The translations under genes and the position numbers were made by a program. 64,000 nt of DNA, from positions 620,001 to 684,000 of the forward strand of contig NZ_WEZF01000001.1 in the NCBI RefSeq assembly GCF_009177065.1, given 5' to 3'. The notes under the pieces were generated by a model. The model did no database searches. It worked only from the letters and a program-made list of their open reading frames with translations, and was not told the DNA's origin. This stretch comes from Tautonia marina (GTDB taxonomy: Bacteria; Planctomycetota; Planctomycetia; Isosphaerales; Isosphaeraceae). Every line of letters starts with the position of its first letter. Positions within the stretch are counted from its first letter, which is position 1. This document shows positions 1 to 8,216 of the stretch, in pieces.

Positions 1-290
1 TCCCAGGCTTCGGCGAGCAATCGGCGATCGTGGTCGAGTGCCTCGACCTGGGCCTCCCACTCGCGCTGGTGACGTTCGATCTCGGCTTGCAGGGCGGCCC
101 GTTCCTGCTCGGTCGCGTGGTCGATGTCCGACGTGGCGTCGGCCAGTGCTTCAAGACGATCGAGCCAGTGATGAACATGGCTGCGAATGCGATCCATCGC
201 CGCGGTGAGGGTTGCCGGATCGATCGTGATGCACGGGCCTTGTGGTTCTCGCAGCCGGTTGGATCGGAGGTCGTTGGTCGAGGGTTGCAT
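1..290 (-). CDS. Coiled-coil protein, N-terminal part (runs off left edge)
   Basis: Reverse-strand reading frame opening with ATG at 290 and still open at base 1, so only the first 96 codons are present. After about 25 polar residues comes a predicted helical stretch: 'HVHHWLDRLEALADAT', then a Glu/Gln/Arg-rich run containing 'QERAALQAEIERHQREW'. It lies 36 bp downstream of another coiled-coil gene in the same direction, at the distal end of a CheW-MCP-CheA operon. It was found by direct translation. I do not recognise a family. A structural or scaffolding role in the chemosensory array is inference only. Confidence 0.6.
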   Translation of the reverse strand, partial: MQPSTNDLRSNRLREPQGPCITIDPATLTAAMDRIRSHVHHWLDRLEALADATSDIDHATEQERAALQAEIERHQREWEAQVEALDHDRRLLAEAW

Positions 291-326
291 CGGGGAGTCT
301 CCGGAGGGATGCGGAATCGGGCCGGC

Positions 327-1220
327 TTAATGGTGAGACCCGATTCGCCCGAGCAACCGGGAGATCCGGTTGGAGAGCTGACGCTCCTTCCGTTCCTCCT
401 CTTCCCGCGCATGGACCTCGCTCAGATGTTCGCGGAGGGCCCGGACTCGCTCGCTCGGGGTCAGGTCGGCGGCCGACACCGACGGGACAGCCCGACCAGT
501 GCGCAACTCGGTGAGTTCTGCCTGGTGGCGAAGTCGCTCGCTTTGAAACTCGTTGCGGCACGTGTGGAGTTCTTCGCGGGTTGATTCGAGTTGAGCCTGA
601 AGCAAGGTCACCCGATCATTGAGTCGAGTGGCTTCGGCTTCGAAGGCGGAGAGGCGCCGGCATTCGTCGCGGAGCCGATGATTCTCCTGCTGGAGATCGT
701 TGAGGGCCGAGTCTCCCGCCGCGTTTGTTGCGTCTTGAAGGCGAAGACGTACCCGCGCAAGTTCAGCCTCAAGTTCCTGTCGCTCCTGGTCCCATCCTTG
801 ACGATGGGCTTCTAGTTCGTCTCGGAGAGACCCGGCCATCTGTCCATTCGAACCAGGCTGGGTGTGGAGGTCGTCCGATTCGCTGAGGCGATGCTCCAAC
901 TCCTCGACCCAGTGATGCAGTTGCTCCCACTCGGCCGATCGGGCCGCCTGAGATTCCTCGATGGCCGAAAGATGTTCCCAAAGGAGGGTGATGGTCTCGT
1001 CACGCTCTTCGAGCAGATGAGTCAATTCTTCAATGCGTTGGTTTGTTTCGGTGTCACGCTGTGAGTCGGAGAGTTCTGGGTTCGAATTTGCGGAGGCATC
1101 GGTCACTGCGTGGAGTTCCGCTTCGAGCCGCTCGATCTCCTCCTGGAGCAGTGCGACCGTGTCGAGATAGGCCTCTCCGTGCGTCTGGTCGTGAGGATCA
1201 AAGGAAGTGGTCGGGTCCAT
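327..1220 (-). CDS. Coiled-coil protein of chemosensory operon
   Basis: 297 aa, hydrophilic and almost entirely heptad-like. Leu/Ile alternate with Glu, Gln and Arg from about residue 20 to 280, for example 'LLQEEIERLEAELHAV' near the start and 'HHWVEELEHRLSESDD' mid-protein. The last 20 residues are basic. There is no signal peptide or membrane segment, so it should be a cytoplasmic rod. It sits 64 bp after the REC-PATAN regulator gene and before another coiled-coil gene, as part of the same minus-strand operon. No family is recognised. Its position suggests an array scaffold or an output or partitioning partner, which is inference. Confidence 0.75.
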   Translation of the reverse strand: MDPTTSFDPHDQTHGEAYLDTVALLQEEIERLEAELHAVTDASANSNPELSDSQRDTETNQRIEELTHLLEERDETITLLWEHLSAIEESQAARSAEWEQLHHWVEELEHRLSESDDLHTQPGSNGQMAGSLRDELEAHRQGWDQERQELEAELARVRLRLQDATNAAGDSALNDLQQENHRLRDECRRLSAFEAEATRLNDRVTLLQAQLESTREELHTCRNEFQSERLRHQAELTELRTGRAVPSVSAADLTPSERVRALREHLSEVHAREEEERKERQLSNRISRLLGRIGSHH

Positions 1221-1284
1221 GAGGAGTGCCTCTCGGAGCAGCGTTCATGTCGAGAATTCGGAGTCCGGAATGGGGTCCAAAGGT

Positions 1285-2820
1285 TCAGGCGAGCACAACG
1301 CCTCCCGACGGGGAGAGAAGATGGTCAAGCGTGGCCTTCAAATCCGACTCGGCCAGGGGGCGGTGAAGAATCCCGTCAAGGCCCATCGCGTCGAGTCGTG
1401 TCAACTCTTCTTCATCGGAGAGACCGACCAGACCGATGAACCGGGTCGTCTCGGAGGCTTGCACCCGGCAGGCATCGAGGATGGGTTCCTGGTCGGGGCG
1501 ATCGAGGGCGATGAACACCAGGTCAAACCGTTGACGACGCATCAAGAGCTGGGCACCAATGCGATCTCGGACCAGCTTGAGCTGACAGCCGCAGCCCTCG
1601 GGACCAAGGGCCGCCTGAATCATTCGGGCCGATTCGGGCTCGTCGTCAATGACCAGCACGGAGGCGCCGGGCATGGCCGTTCGGCGTTCCAGGAGTCCGG
1701 CAAGCTCCAGTCCCCGGGCGATGTCGGCCACTGCGCCGAGAGGCATCCCGATTTGTTCCGCCAGGGCCGAAGTGGTCTGAGTGCCGTCGAACATAGACGC
1801 AAGTTTCAATTCCAAGGGGGCCAGGCCGGCTCGGTCGAGGTTACCACCCCTCGGGGTTTGTCGAGCGAAGAGGATCGAGGCGAAGGGATCGAGGTCGGTG
1901 GTGGGATCGCAGCGACGGACTCCCTCGACGGCCAGGGCCGGCAGGCTGAGCTGCAACGGAAACGCCTGGAACATCGGTGGGATCGTTGCGTCGGGTTCAA
2001 AGAGGAAACGGCCGGGCTCGGCAGTGAGGGCCCAGTAGGTCAGAATCGAGGCTTGCGATCGGAGCAGGGCTCGCAATTTGCGCGGGTCGGTCAGGCTCTT
2101 TTCCAGCATTCGGACCAGGCCGGACATCGACGGATCGAGCCGTTCTCCCAGGGTCGCGGCCAGCAAGGGAGCCAGCTCGGCCAGGTCGGCCGGTAAGGCA
2201 TCGAACAATCGATCCGGGCTGATGGTCGGCGAGCAAACCGCCTGGATGCGGCCGCCACTCAGGTTGAATCGGATCCGGTCCTTGTCGAGTTCGAGTGTCA
2301 GTCTGCCCGAGCAAAGGGAGTTGTTCAGGAAGTCAAGGATGGAACGCAAGGGGAAGGTGGACGTCTTGCCCTCGAGGGAGGCATCCGGCTCCTCTCCGAC
2401 AATCTCAGGCATGGCGCAGCCGGTCTGCTGCGCCCGGACGACCATGGCCCCGACCTGAAGCGCATTGGCCACGCCAGTCTTGAGCAGGTCGGGGGTAAAC
2501 GGCTTGGGAATTTGATCGACCACATTGGGTAGGTCGGTATAGGACGCAAAGGCGCGATTGCGCATGGCAGAGCTGATGACAACCGGGATCTGCGCCGTCA
2601 CCTCGTTCTGCAGCAAGGCGCGGCAGACCTCGTCGCCGGTCGTGCCGGGGAGCTGGTGGTCCAGCACGATCAGGTCGGGACGAATCGCCGCGGCCGCCTC
2701 GATGCCTGCCTCGGCATTCGGCGCGGTGGCGACGCGATAGCCGGCCTGCGAGAGGTGGCATTCGACCATCTTGAGAATGGTCGGGCTGTCGTCGATGACC
2801 AGGATTTGCGGGCTCTCCAT
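1285..2820 (-). CDS. Response regulator REC-PATAN(DUF4388)-pseudoREC
   Basis: 511 aa. Residues 5-120 form a canonical receiver domain with acidic pair Asp10/Asp11, phosphoacceptor Asp54 ('LIVLDHQLPG') and conserved Lys107 in 'IPKPF'. Residues about 155-300 resemble the PATAN/DUF4388 domain ('SILDFLNNSLCSGRLTLEL'), common in planctomycete and cyanobacterial chemosensory regulators. Residues 386-505 are a second receiver-like fold whose expected phospho-Asp position is Ala438 ('LVFIALDRP') and whose conserved Lys is Arg, so it should not be phosphorylated. The gene starts 9 bp after the CheA stop and is the likely output of that kinase. There is no DNA-binding domain, so output is probably by protein contact. 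Confidence 0.85.
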   Translation of the reverse strand: MESPQILVIDDSPTILKMVECHLSQAGYRVATAPNAEAGIEAAAAIRPDLIVLDHQLPGTTGDEVCRALLQNEVTAQIPVVISSAMRNRAFASYTDLPNVVDQIPKPFTPDLLKTGVANALQVGAMVVRAQQTGCAMPEIVGEEPDASLEGKTSTFPLRSILDFLNNSLCSGRLTLELDKDRIRFNLSGGRIQAVCSPTISPDRLFDALPADLAELAPLLAATLGERLDPSMSGLVRMLEKSLTDPRKLRALLRSQASILTYWALTAEPGRFLFEPDATIPPMFQAFPLQLSLPALAVEGVRRCDPTTDLDPFASILFARQTPRGGNLDRAGLAPLELKLASMFDGTQTTSALAEQIGMPLGAVADIARGLELAGLLERRTAMPGASVLVIDDEPESARMIQAALGPEGCGCQLKLVRDRIGAQLLMRRQRFDLVFIALDRPDQEPILDACRVQASETTRFIGLVGLSDEEELTRLDAMGLDGILHRPLAESDLKATLDHLLSPSGGVVLA

Positions 2821-2829
2821 GATGGCCCC

Positions 2830-5727
2830 TCAGGCAGACAGGTTGGGCGATTCGGTGACGACGCCGGGCGAGACACTGCCGAGCGTTCGATGGTGGATCA
2901 CAGGACCAACGGCGGCGGCGAGTTCTTCAGGATCGACCGGCTTGGGAACGAAGGCGGCGGCTCCGAGCTCGAAGACTCTGCGACGGGTGGCCGGATCGGA
3001 GAGCGTGCTGGTCACAATGACCCGGCTCGACTCCAGAACTCCGGTTCGTCGCAGTTCAGCCAGCAAGGCAAAGCCGTCCATCCGAGGCATTTCCAGATCG
3101 GTCATCACCAGGTCGAAACGATGGGTCCGCAGCTTGCCGAGCGCTTCCTCACCATCGGATGCCTCCTCCGGAATGAACCCGAGGGCTCGAAGGTGGCGCG
3201 AGGCAATCCGACGGACACTGAGCGAGTCGTCCACGACCAGAGCGACCGGCTGTTGACCAACCGGGTCCGGATCGAAGGCGATCGGCGCGTCGCCTTCGCG
3301 AGCCAGCCGAAGCAAGCCCGCGACATCAAGTGCAGGGATGACCTCACCTCCGGTCGAGAGACCGGCCCCGGAGATGGCCGGATTGCCGGCCAGCAACGAG
3401 CCAAGCGGCTTGAGGACCAACTCCTGAGGACCGTCGATCCCATCGACCTGGAGCGCGACGGCTCGCATCTCGGAGGTCACCACCAGAACGATAGGACACG
3501 ATTCTCGGGACGGACCGGAGAACCCCAGGACCGGCCCAAGGTCGATCAGCGGAAGCCGGCGGTCGTCGATCCGGGCGATTGGGCCGTTCCCCTGACTTGC
3601 CGGCTCGATCGCCGATGCCCGATGCACGGCGTCGATTGCCGAGGTTGGCACGGCGAACGCCTGGCCACGGATGCGAATCACCATCATGTGTTCGAGAGCG
3701 ATTCGGGCCGGCAAGCGGATGGCCAGCCGCGTTCCTCGGCCGGGCTGCGAGGTCAATTCGACCCGCCCACGAAGGGCCTCGACTTCCCGGGCGACCACGT
3801 CCATGCCGACTCCCCGTCCGGAGACGGAGTTGGCCTGGCTCCGGGTCGAGAAGCCGGAATGGAAGATGAGAGCGCTCAGCCGCTCGGCACTGGGTTGCTC
3901 GTGTGGGCCGATCAGCCCGAGCCGCCGCCCTTTCTCGGCGATGGCTTCGTAATCGAGCCCGCGGCCGTCGTCTGTGACTTCCAGGACGACGGTATTTCCC
4001 TCCCGGCGGGCTTCCAGCGTGATCCGGCCTTCCGGCGCTTTGCCGGCCGATTGCCGCTCGTCGGGAGTCTCGATGCCGTGGCCGACGGCATTGCGGACGA
4101 CGTGCAAGAGTGGCTCATAGGCTTTATCGAGCATCACGCGATCCGCGCCGGTGTCTTCCCCGATCAAGGTGACGTCGATCGTTCGCCCTTCGATGCGAGC
4201 GGCATCTCGGGCAACCCGGATGAGCCGTTGGAACACCCCCCGAACCGGGACGATCCGAATCGATTGCAAGCCGTCCCAGAGCCGAAGACTCAGGCGAGAG
4301 AGGTCCTCGGCTTCACTGGCCATGGGAACGGCGGCCTCGCGGGCCGTCGCGGCCAGGACGGCCAGGTCTTCGGCTTGCTCCATCATCCGACGAACCTGAA
4401 CAGCGAGTTCGTCTTCACTCGGACTGGGGATCGACGTGCATCGGACCGCGTCGACCGGCAAGGCTTCTTCCAGGCGATCGACGCTTCCCCGGAGCCGTTG
4501 GCTGCATTGCCGACCTGAGTGGGCGAGTTGCTTCATCCGATCGGCCTGTTCCGACCAGACGCGACGACGGGTGAGCAGCTCGGAACAGAGGTCCATCAAC
4601 TCCTCAAACCGCGCGACGGGCATCCGAATCAGGCCATCACCATCAGTCAACGACTCGTCCGAGGCGATCGGTTCAGGGGACGTGTGGAGGGGGCCTGGCT
4701 CATCCGGGGTGATCGCTCCTGTCGGCTCCGAGGGAGTGGTCCTTTCAGAACCTCGCAGCGCGTCCAGTGTTGTCTCGATCCAGGAGAGGGATTCCTCCAA
4801 TCGCCCGATCAACGGCCCCTCGGCCGAACCGCCACCCCCCTCGATGGCGTCTTCCAGTTCGTGAATCCGAGTGGCCAGCGTGGTGAGCCCGACGCTTCCC
4901 GAGGCCCCTTTCATGGTGTGGTAACAGCGGCCGAGTTCGTGGAGCGTTTGCGAGTCGTCGCCGTGGCCGATTCGGAGGACGAGATCCTGAATCCTGGCGA
5001 GCAGGTCCGTCAGGTCTGCGATCAGGATGGTCCGTAATTCGGGATCAAGCTCCAACGCCGCGACCTCAGCGGCTGGGTCGGAGGGTGAAGGGGGCACGGC
5101 CGGTGCAGGCTGAGGACCGATCGGAGGCGAAGGGGTTTCGGAGTTCGAGGGTTCGAGAGGGCGGAACGAAGGCGGCTCGGTGGGGGCTTCCGGTTCCGAG
5201 GGCGTCTCGTCGATCATTCCCGTGAGGGATCGGATCAAGGCCGCGGCATCAAATCCACCTTGCTCGGCTTGCGGGATTGGGTCGGGTTCCGGGAGCAATT
5301 CCGGTTCAGGCTCCTCGGTAGAGCCCCCGCCCACGACCGACGGATCGATGATGGCAAGATACGCTCCCCAATGCTCGTCCGATTCCTGGATGATCCATGC
5401 CATCGCCTCCTCGGGATTCCCCTGGGTCAAGCTCTCGGTCAGTCGATCGACCGCCTCCAGGAAGAACGTCCGCAGGGTGTTGATTCCTTCAACGTCCTCG
5501 GGGTCGAGACAATCTCCGACCTCGGAGATCAGAACCAGCCTGCCGAGGGCTTCGGCGAGATCCGGTTCTCTGGAGAGGGTCTCGTCCGCCTGGAGTGGCT
5601 CGAGCGCATTGCGAACAGCAGCGGGCCACCCTTCGGACGGGGCTTCCGCCGCCGCAAGCTGATCCCGGAAGTGATTGAGCCGATCCACTACGTTGGCGTG
5701 TTCCGGCCGGTTCCGTCCTGGCATCAT
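2830..5727 (-). CDS. cheA: CheA-type hybrid histidine kinase (Hpt-kinase-CheW-REC)
   Basis: 965 aa. A helical N-terminal region (1-130) and a Pro/Glu-rich linker precede an Hpt domain whose phosphoacceptor is His270 in '[11 protein letters not shown]'. After a dimerisation region comes the ATPase with N-box '[12 protein letters not shown]' and glycine boxes 'DDGRGLD' and 'GRGVGMD', then a CheW-like domain. The C-terminal receiver (about 845-960) has Asp in '[11 protein letters not shown]' and Lys in 'FVPKP'. The N-box has Gly where most CheA proteins have Asp (NxxDHG). The start codon overlaps the MCP stop (ATGA), showing translational coupling. The fused receiver is typical of alternative-function and type-IV-pilus chemosensory kinases (ChpA, WspE, FrzE), so control of flagellar swimming is not the default inference. 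Confidence 0.93.
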   Translation of the reverse strand: MMPGRNRPEHANVVDRLNHFRDQLAAAEAPSEGWPAAVRNALEPLQADETLSREPDLAEALGRLVLISEVGDCLDPEDVEGINTLRTFFLEAVDRLTESLTQGNPEEAMAWIIQESDEHWGAYLAIIDPSVVGGGSTEEPEPELLPEPDPIPQAEQGGFDAAALIRSLTGMIDETPSEPEAPTEPPSFRPLEPSNSETPSPPIGPQPAPAVPPSPSDPAAEVAALELDPELRTILIADLTDLLARIQDLVLRIGHGDDSQTLHELGRCYHTMKGASGSVGLTTLATRIHELEDAIEGGGGSAEGPLIGRLEESLSWIETTLDALRGSERTTPSEPTGAITPDEPGPLHTSPEPIASDESLTDGDGLIRMPVARFEELMDLCSELLTRRRVWSEQADRMKQLAHSGRQCSQRLRGSVDRLEEALPVDAVRCTSIPSPSEDELAVQVRRMMEQAEDLAVLAATAREAAVPMASEAEDLSRLSLRLWDGLQSIRIVPVRGVFQRLIRVARDAARIEGRTIDVTLIGEDTGADRVMLDKAYEPLLHVVRNAVGHGIETPDERQSAGKAPEGRITLEARREGNTVVLEVTDDGRGLDYEAIAEKGRRLGLIGPHEQPSAERLSALIFHSGFSTRSQANSVSGRGVGMDVVAREVEALRGRVELTSQPGRGTRLAIRLPARIALEHMMVIRIRGQAFAVPTSAIDAVHRASAIEPASQGNGPIARIDDRRLPLIDLGPVLGFSGPSRESCPIVLVVTSEMRAVALQVDGIDGPQELVLKPLGSLLAGNPAISGAGLSTGGEVIPALDVAGLLRLAREGDAPIAFDPDPVGQQPVALVVDDSLSVRRIASRHLRALGFIPEEASDGEEALGKLRTHRFDLVMTDLEMPRMDGFALLAELRRTGVLESSRVIVTSTLSDPATRRRVFELGAAAFVPKPVDPEELAAAVGPVIHHRTLGSVSPGVVTESPNLSA

Positions 5728-6911
5728 GAGGTTGCCTCGATCGAAAGCGGACGCAGCGACGATTCCGGCCGCCGATTCGAGAGTCGGCGTGCCTGCCCGT
5801 TGGTCGAACCCTCAACCGGCTTGAAGTTTGCCACCAGGGTTTGCAAGGTCTGCAATCGCATCGAAAGGGACTGGGCTTCCTGGCGGAGTTGCTTCGTCTC
5901 GCCCAGGATCAACTTCGAGATATCGGATACCCGCAGCATGCCCGACACCAGGTCGCGCGCTGCGAGCACCTGATCGTTGGCCGAGTGAGAGATGCCGTCG
6001 ACCAGTCGGGCCGAGTCCTCGGCCATCCGGCTGATCCGCTCCAGCGCGGAACCGGCTTCCTTGACGCTCCGGGATTCCTGCTCCATCTCCGCCTGTTCCT
6101 CGGCCAGGCATCGAATGCTTTCGTGCGTATCGGCCTGGATGGCCTCAACGAGCGTGCCGATTTCTCGGGTGGCGCCCGCGGTTCGTTCGGCCAGCTTGCG
6201 AATTTCCTCGGCGACCACGGCGAAGCCGCGGCCGTGCTCGCCGGCCCGGACCGACTCGATCGTCGCGTTCAGGGCGAGCATGTCCGTGCGGTTCGAGACC
6301 TCGCTGATCAGCTCGACAATCGCGCCGATCTCGACCGATCGCTCTCCCAGCCGACGGGCCTTCTTCGCGTTCGACTCGACCTGAGACCTGAGGCGGTCCA
6401 TGCCGGCGATGACCCCTTGAATTTGCGTCAGGCCGAGGCTGGCTTGTTGACGCGTTCGGTCGGTGGCGTCGGCGGCTTCCTCCGCATTTTGAGAGATCCG
6501 GTCGATCCGGTCGGACAGGGCCTCGACACTTTGCGTGGTGCGAGGAACGGCGTTGGTTTGCTCGATGGCCCCCTCGGCCATCCGACCGGCCGCCTCGTTC
6601 AGGGCCGAGAGGGCTGCCAGGATCTCCGTGACCGAGGCCCGAAGATCCTCCCAACGGTCGGGTGTTGCGTCGAAGGCGAATCGAGATAAAGAGGGGGTAA
6701 GGCCGGGATTGCCCGCGCCGGTTTCCCGAGGGGTGGCCAGGCCGCCGATGATTGCGGCTCCGGCCATGCCGACCATCGCACCAACGAGGCCGCCGATCAC
6801 CAGGCCGACGTTACCTGAAACGACCGCGCTGATGCCCAGGCCCAGACTGACCGCGGTCAGCCCGACCAAGCCTCCGACTCCGAGGAGTGTTCCCAAACGT
6901 GCCGTGCCCAT
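5724..6911 (-). CDS. Methyl-accepting chemotaxis protein lacking a periplasmic sensor
   Basis: 395 aa. Two glycine-rich hydrophobic segments (about 8-29 and 34-59) are separated by only a few residues, so there is no periplasmic ligand-binding domain. A long cytoplasmic coiled coil follows. The highly conserved hairpin tip lies near residues 208-250, with '[18 protein letters not shown]' and '[18 protein letters not shown]', the CheA/CheW contact region. There is no HAMP motif that I can see. The gene ends inside the start codon of cheA and begins 9 bp after cheW. The input signal must come from the membrane, the cytoplasm or a partner protein. Confidence 0.93.
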   Translation of the reverse strand: MGTARLGTLLGVGGLVGLTAVSLGLGISAVVSGNVGLVIGGLVGAMVGMAGAAIIGGLATPRETGAGNPGLTPSLSRFAFDATPDRWEDLRASVTEILAALSALNEAAGRMAEGAIEQTNAVPRTTQSVEALSDRIDRISQNAEEAADATDRTRQQASLGLTQIQGVIAGMDRLRSQVESNAKKARRLGERSVEIGAIVELISEVSNRTDMLALNATIESVRAGEHGRGFAVVAEEIRKLAERTAGATREIGTLVEAIQADTHESIRCLAEEQAEMEQESRSVKEAGSALERISRMAEDSARLVDGISHSANDQVLAARDLVSGMLRVSDISKLILGETKQLRQEAQSLSMRLQTLQTLVANFKPVEGSTNGQARRLSNRRPESSLRPLSIEATS

Positions 6912-6920
6912 GATGCGAAC

Positions 6921-7478
6921 TCACCCGGTCTGAGACCGCTCTTGAAAAACCAGTGACCCCGAAGGTGACGCCGACGGGGAGTTCAGGTGATGCCGGTCGA
7001 GTGCGAGGCCGTACCAGCGTTCGATCTCGGATTTCACGCCGAGCCAGGATCGCTCGAGCTCCAGAATCGCATGGGATACCCCACCGGCCTCGATCACACC
7101 GGCCGTCTGGAAGCCTCCCGGAAGCTCGACCCAATCTGCCGATCGAAGGGAGCCGGCGACTTCGACTCGCACCCCCTCACGATCAATCGCCAATCCCCAG
7201 AGACTTTGATGGGACTTGAGGATTAAAAAGGCTCGTCTTGTCTCGTACTCTCCTGCCGAATGAGCCCGGTTCCGCACGCCGAGGCCAAGGATGGGAACGA
7301 TCTTCCCCCGGTAGGTCGAGAGTCCGAGGACCTGTCGAGGGCAAAGCGGCAGCGGGATGAGCCGACCGGCGGCGACGATCTCGACCACGCGCTCCAGGTC
7401 AACGGCCAGGGGTCTGGAGTCGCTTGAGAACAGGCAAAGCGCATGCGAGGAGCAGGGGGGATCGGCTCCGGTGGTCAT
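6921..7478 (-). CDS. cheW: CheW-like adaptor protein
   Basis: 185 aa, a single CheW fold: N-terminal strands 'HALCLFSSDSRPLAVDLERVVE', the typical 'GLSTYRGKIVPILGL' turn, and a second subdomain around 'SLWGLAIDREGVRVEV'. CheW proteins bridge receptor and CheA in the signalling array. It overlaps the preceding gene by 4 bp (ATGA) and lies 9 bp before the MCP gene. The C-terminal 20 residues are Ser/Pro-rich and outside the fold. The conserved core is recognisable but divergent, as is usual for non-flagellar systems. Confidence 0.88.
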   Translation of the reverse strand: MTTGADPPCSSHALCLFSSDSRPLAVDLERVVEIVAAGRLIPLPLCPRQVLGLSTYRGKIVPILGLGVRNRAHSAGEYETRRAFLILKSHQSLWGLAIDREGVRVEVAGSLRSADWVELPGGFQTAGVIEAGGVSHAILELERSWLGVKSEIERWYGLALDRHHLNSPSASPSGSLVFQERSQTG

Positions 7479-7978
7479 GTTCGTGGCTCCCGTTCCGGAT
7501 CGGTTCGATGGGGGGAGTTGTCCTCATCGGATCGGGAGCGATGAGGGTCTCGATCTCGGGCCCGACGCAACCGCCCTTCGAGACGAAGCGCCAGGGCATC
7601 GAGCCGTCGTTCCACCGCGTCGGAATCGTTCGCATCCGAGGATTCGGGTGCGATGGTGGTCGACGGATTCGGGCGACTGGTTGCGGCGGAAGTCGGGCTC
7701 GACGGCCTGGGCGCGGTCTGGGCGATCGGTTCGACACCCTCTCGAACGGGAGGGGGGCTCCCGGCCACGGACTCCCGCTCTCTGGCGACGTGGTCCTGGC
7801 CGTCTCCTGTGGGAACCGTCTGAGAAGACCCGGTCAGCAGGCGATCGAGTTCCTCGCCGATGGCGGCGTCCAGGGCGTTCCGCATGGCGGAGATGGCCTG
7901 TTTCAGAGGGGGAGCCGCAGTGGTTTCGTCCTGCACGAGTGGTCTCCCGTCCTTCGGGGAATGTCTCTTGGCCCTCAT
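7475..7978 (-). CDS. Small protein leading the chemosensory operon
   Basis: 167 aa. Residues 20-50 look helical ('LKQAISAMRNALDAAIGEELDRLL'). The middle (55-110) is Pro/Ser/Thr-rich and probably disordered. Residues 118-140 ('VERRLDALALRLEGRLRRA') could form a short amphipathic helix or coiled coil, and the tail is highly charged. The stop overlaps the cheW start by 4 bp, which supports the frame. No family is recognised. As the first gene of the operon it may be a regulator or an adaptor for the MCP, but nothing in the sequence proves this. Confidence 0.65.
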   Translation of the reverse strand: MRAKRHSPKDGRPLVQDETTAAPPLKQAISAMRNALDAAIGEELDRLLTGSSQTVPTGDGQDHVARERESVAGSPPPVREGVEPIAQTAPRPSSPTSAATSRPNPSTTIAPESSDANDSDAVERRLDALALRLEGRLRRARDRDPHRSRSDEDNSPHRTDPEREPRT

Positions 7979-8060
7979 GGGCGGGCGGAGTCACACCCAA
8001 GCCTAGGGCGCATTTTCCGCCTCGTCGGGAGGGCACGGGGAGAACCGGCGCTTGGAGACC

Positions 8061-8089
8061 GTCCTGAAATCTATTGACAATTGTCCTGA
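8061..8089. promoter_or_regulatory. Direct repeat and palindrome between divergent operons
   Basis: The 238-bp gap between the chemosensory operon and the FHA kinase contains GTCCTGA at 8061-8067 and again at 8083-8089, 22 bp (about two helical turns) apart. A perfect 10-bp palindrome, GACAATTGTC, at 8076-8085 overlaps TTGACA at 8074-8079. The layout resembles an operator overlying a -35 element. I cannot identify a good -10 at 17 bp, so which gene it serves is open. Confidence 0.3.
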
Positions 8090-8216
8090 TGTCTCTCACT
8101 TGGCTTGAGAAGCCGGAAAGGAATCGGCAATAATAAGAAGAAGATGCCTTGCGTGACGCGGTCTCCTGACCGGGAGGTTGGGCTATGGTCATCCCCCAAG
8201 GAGCTCGAACCTTCTC

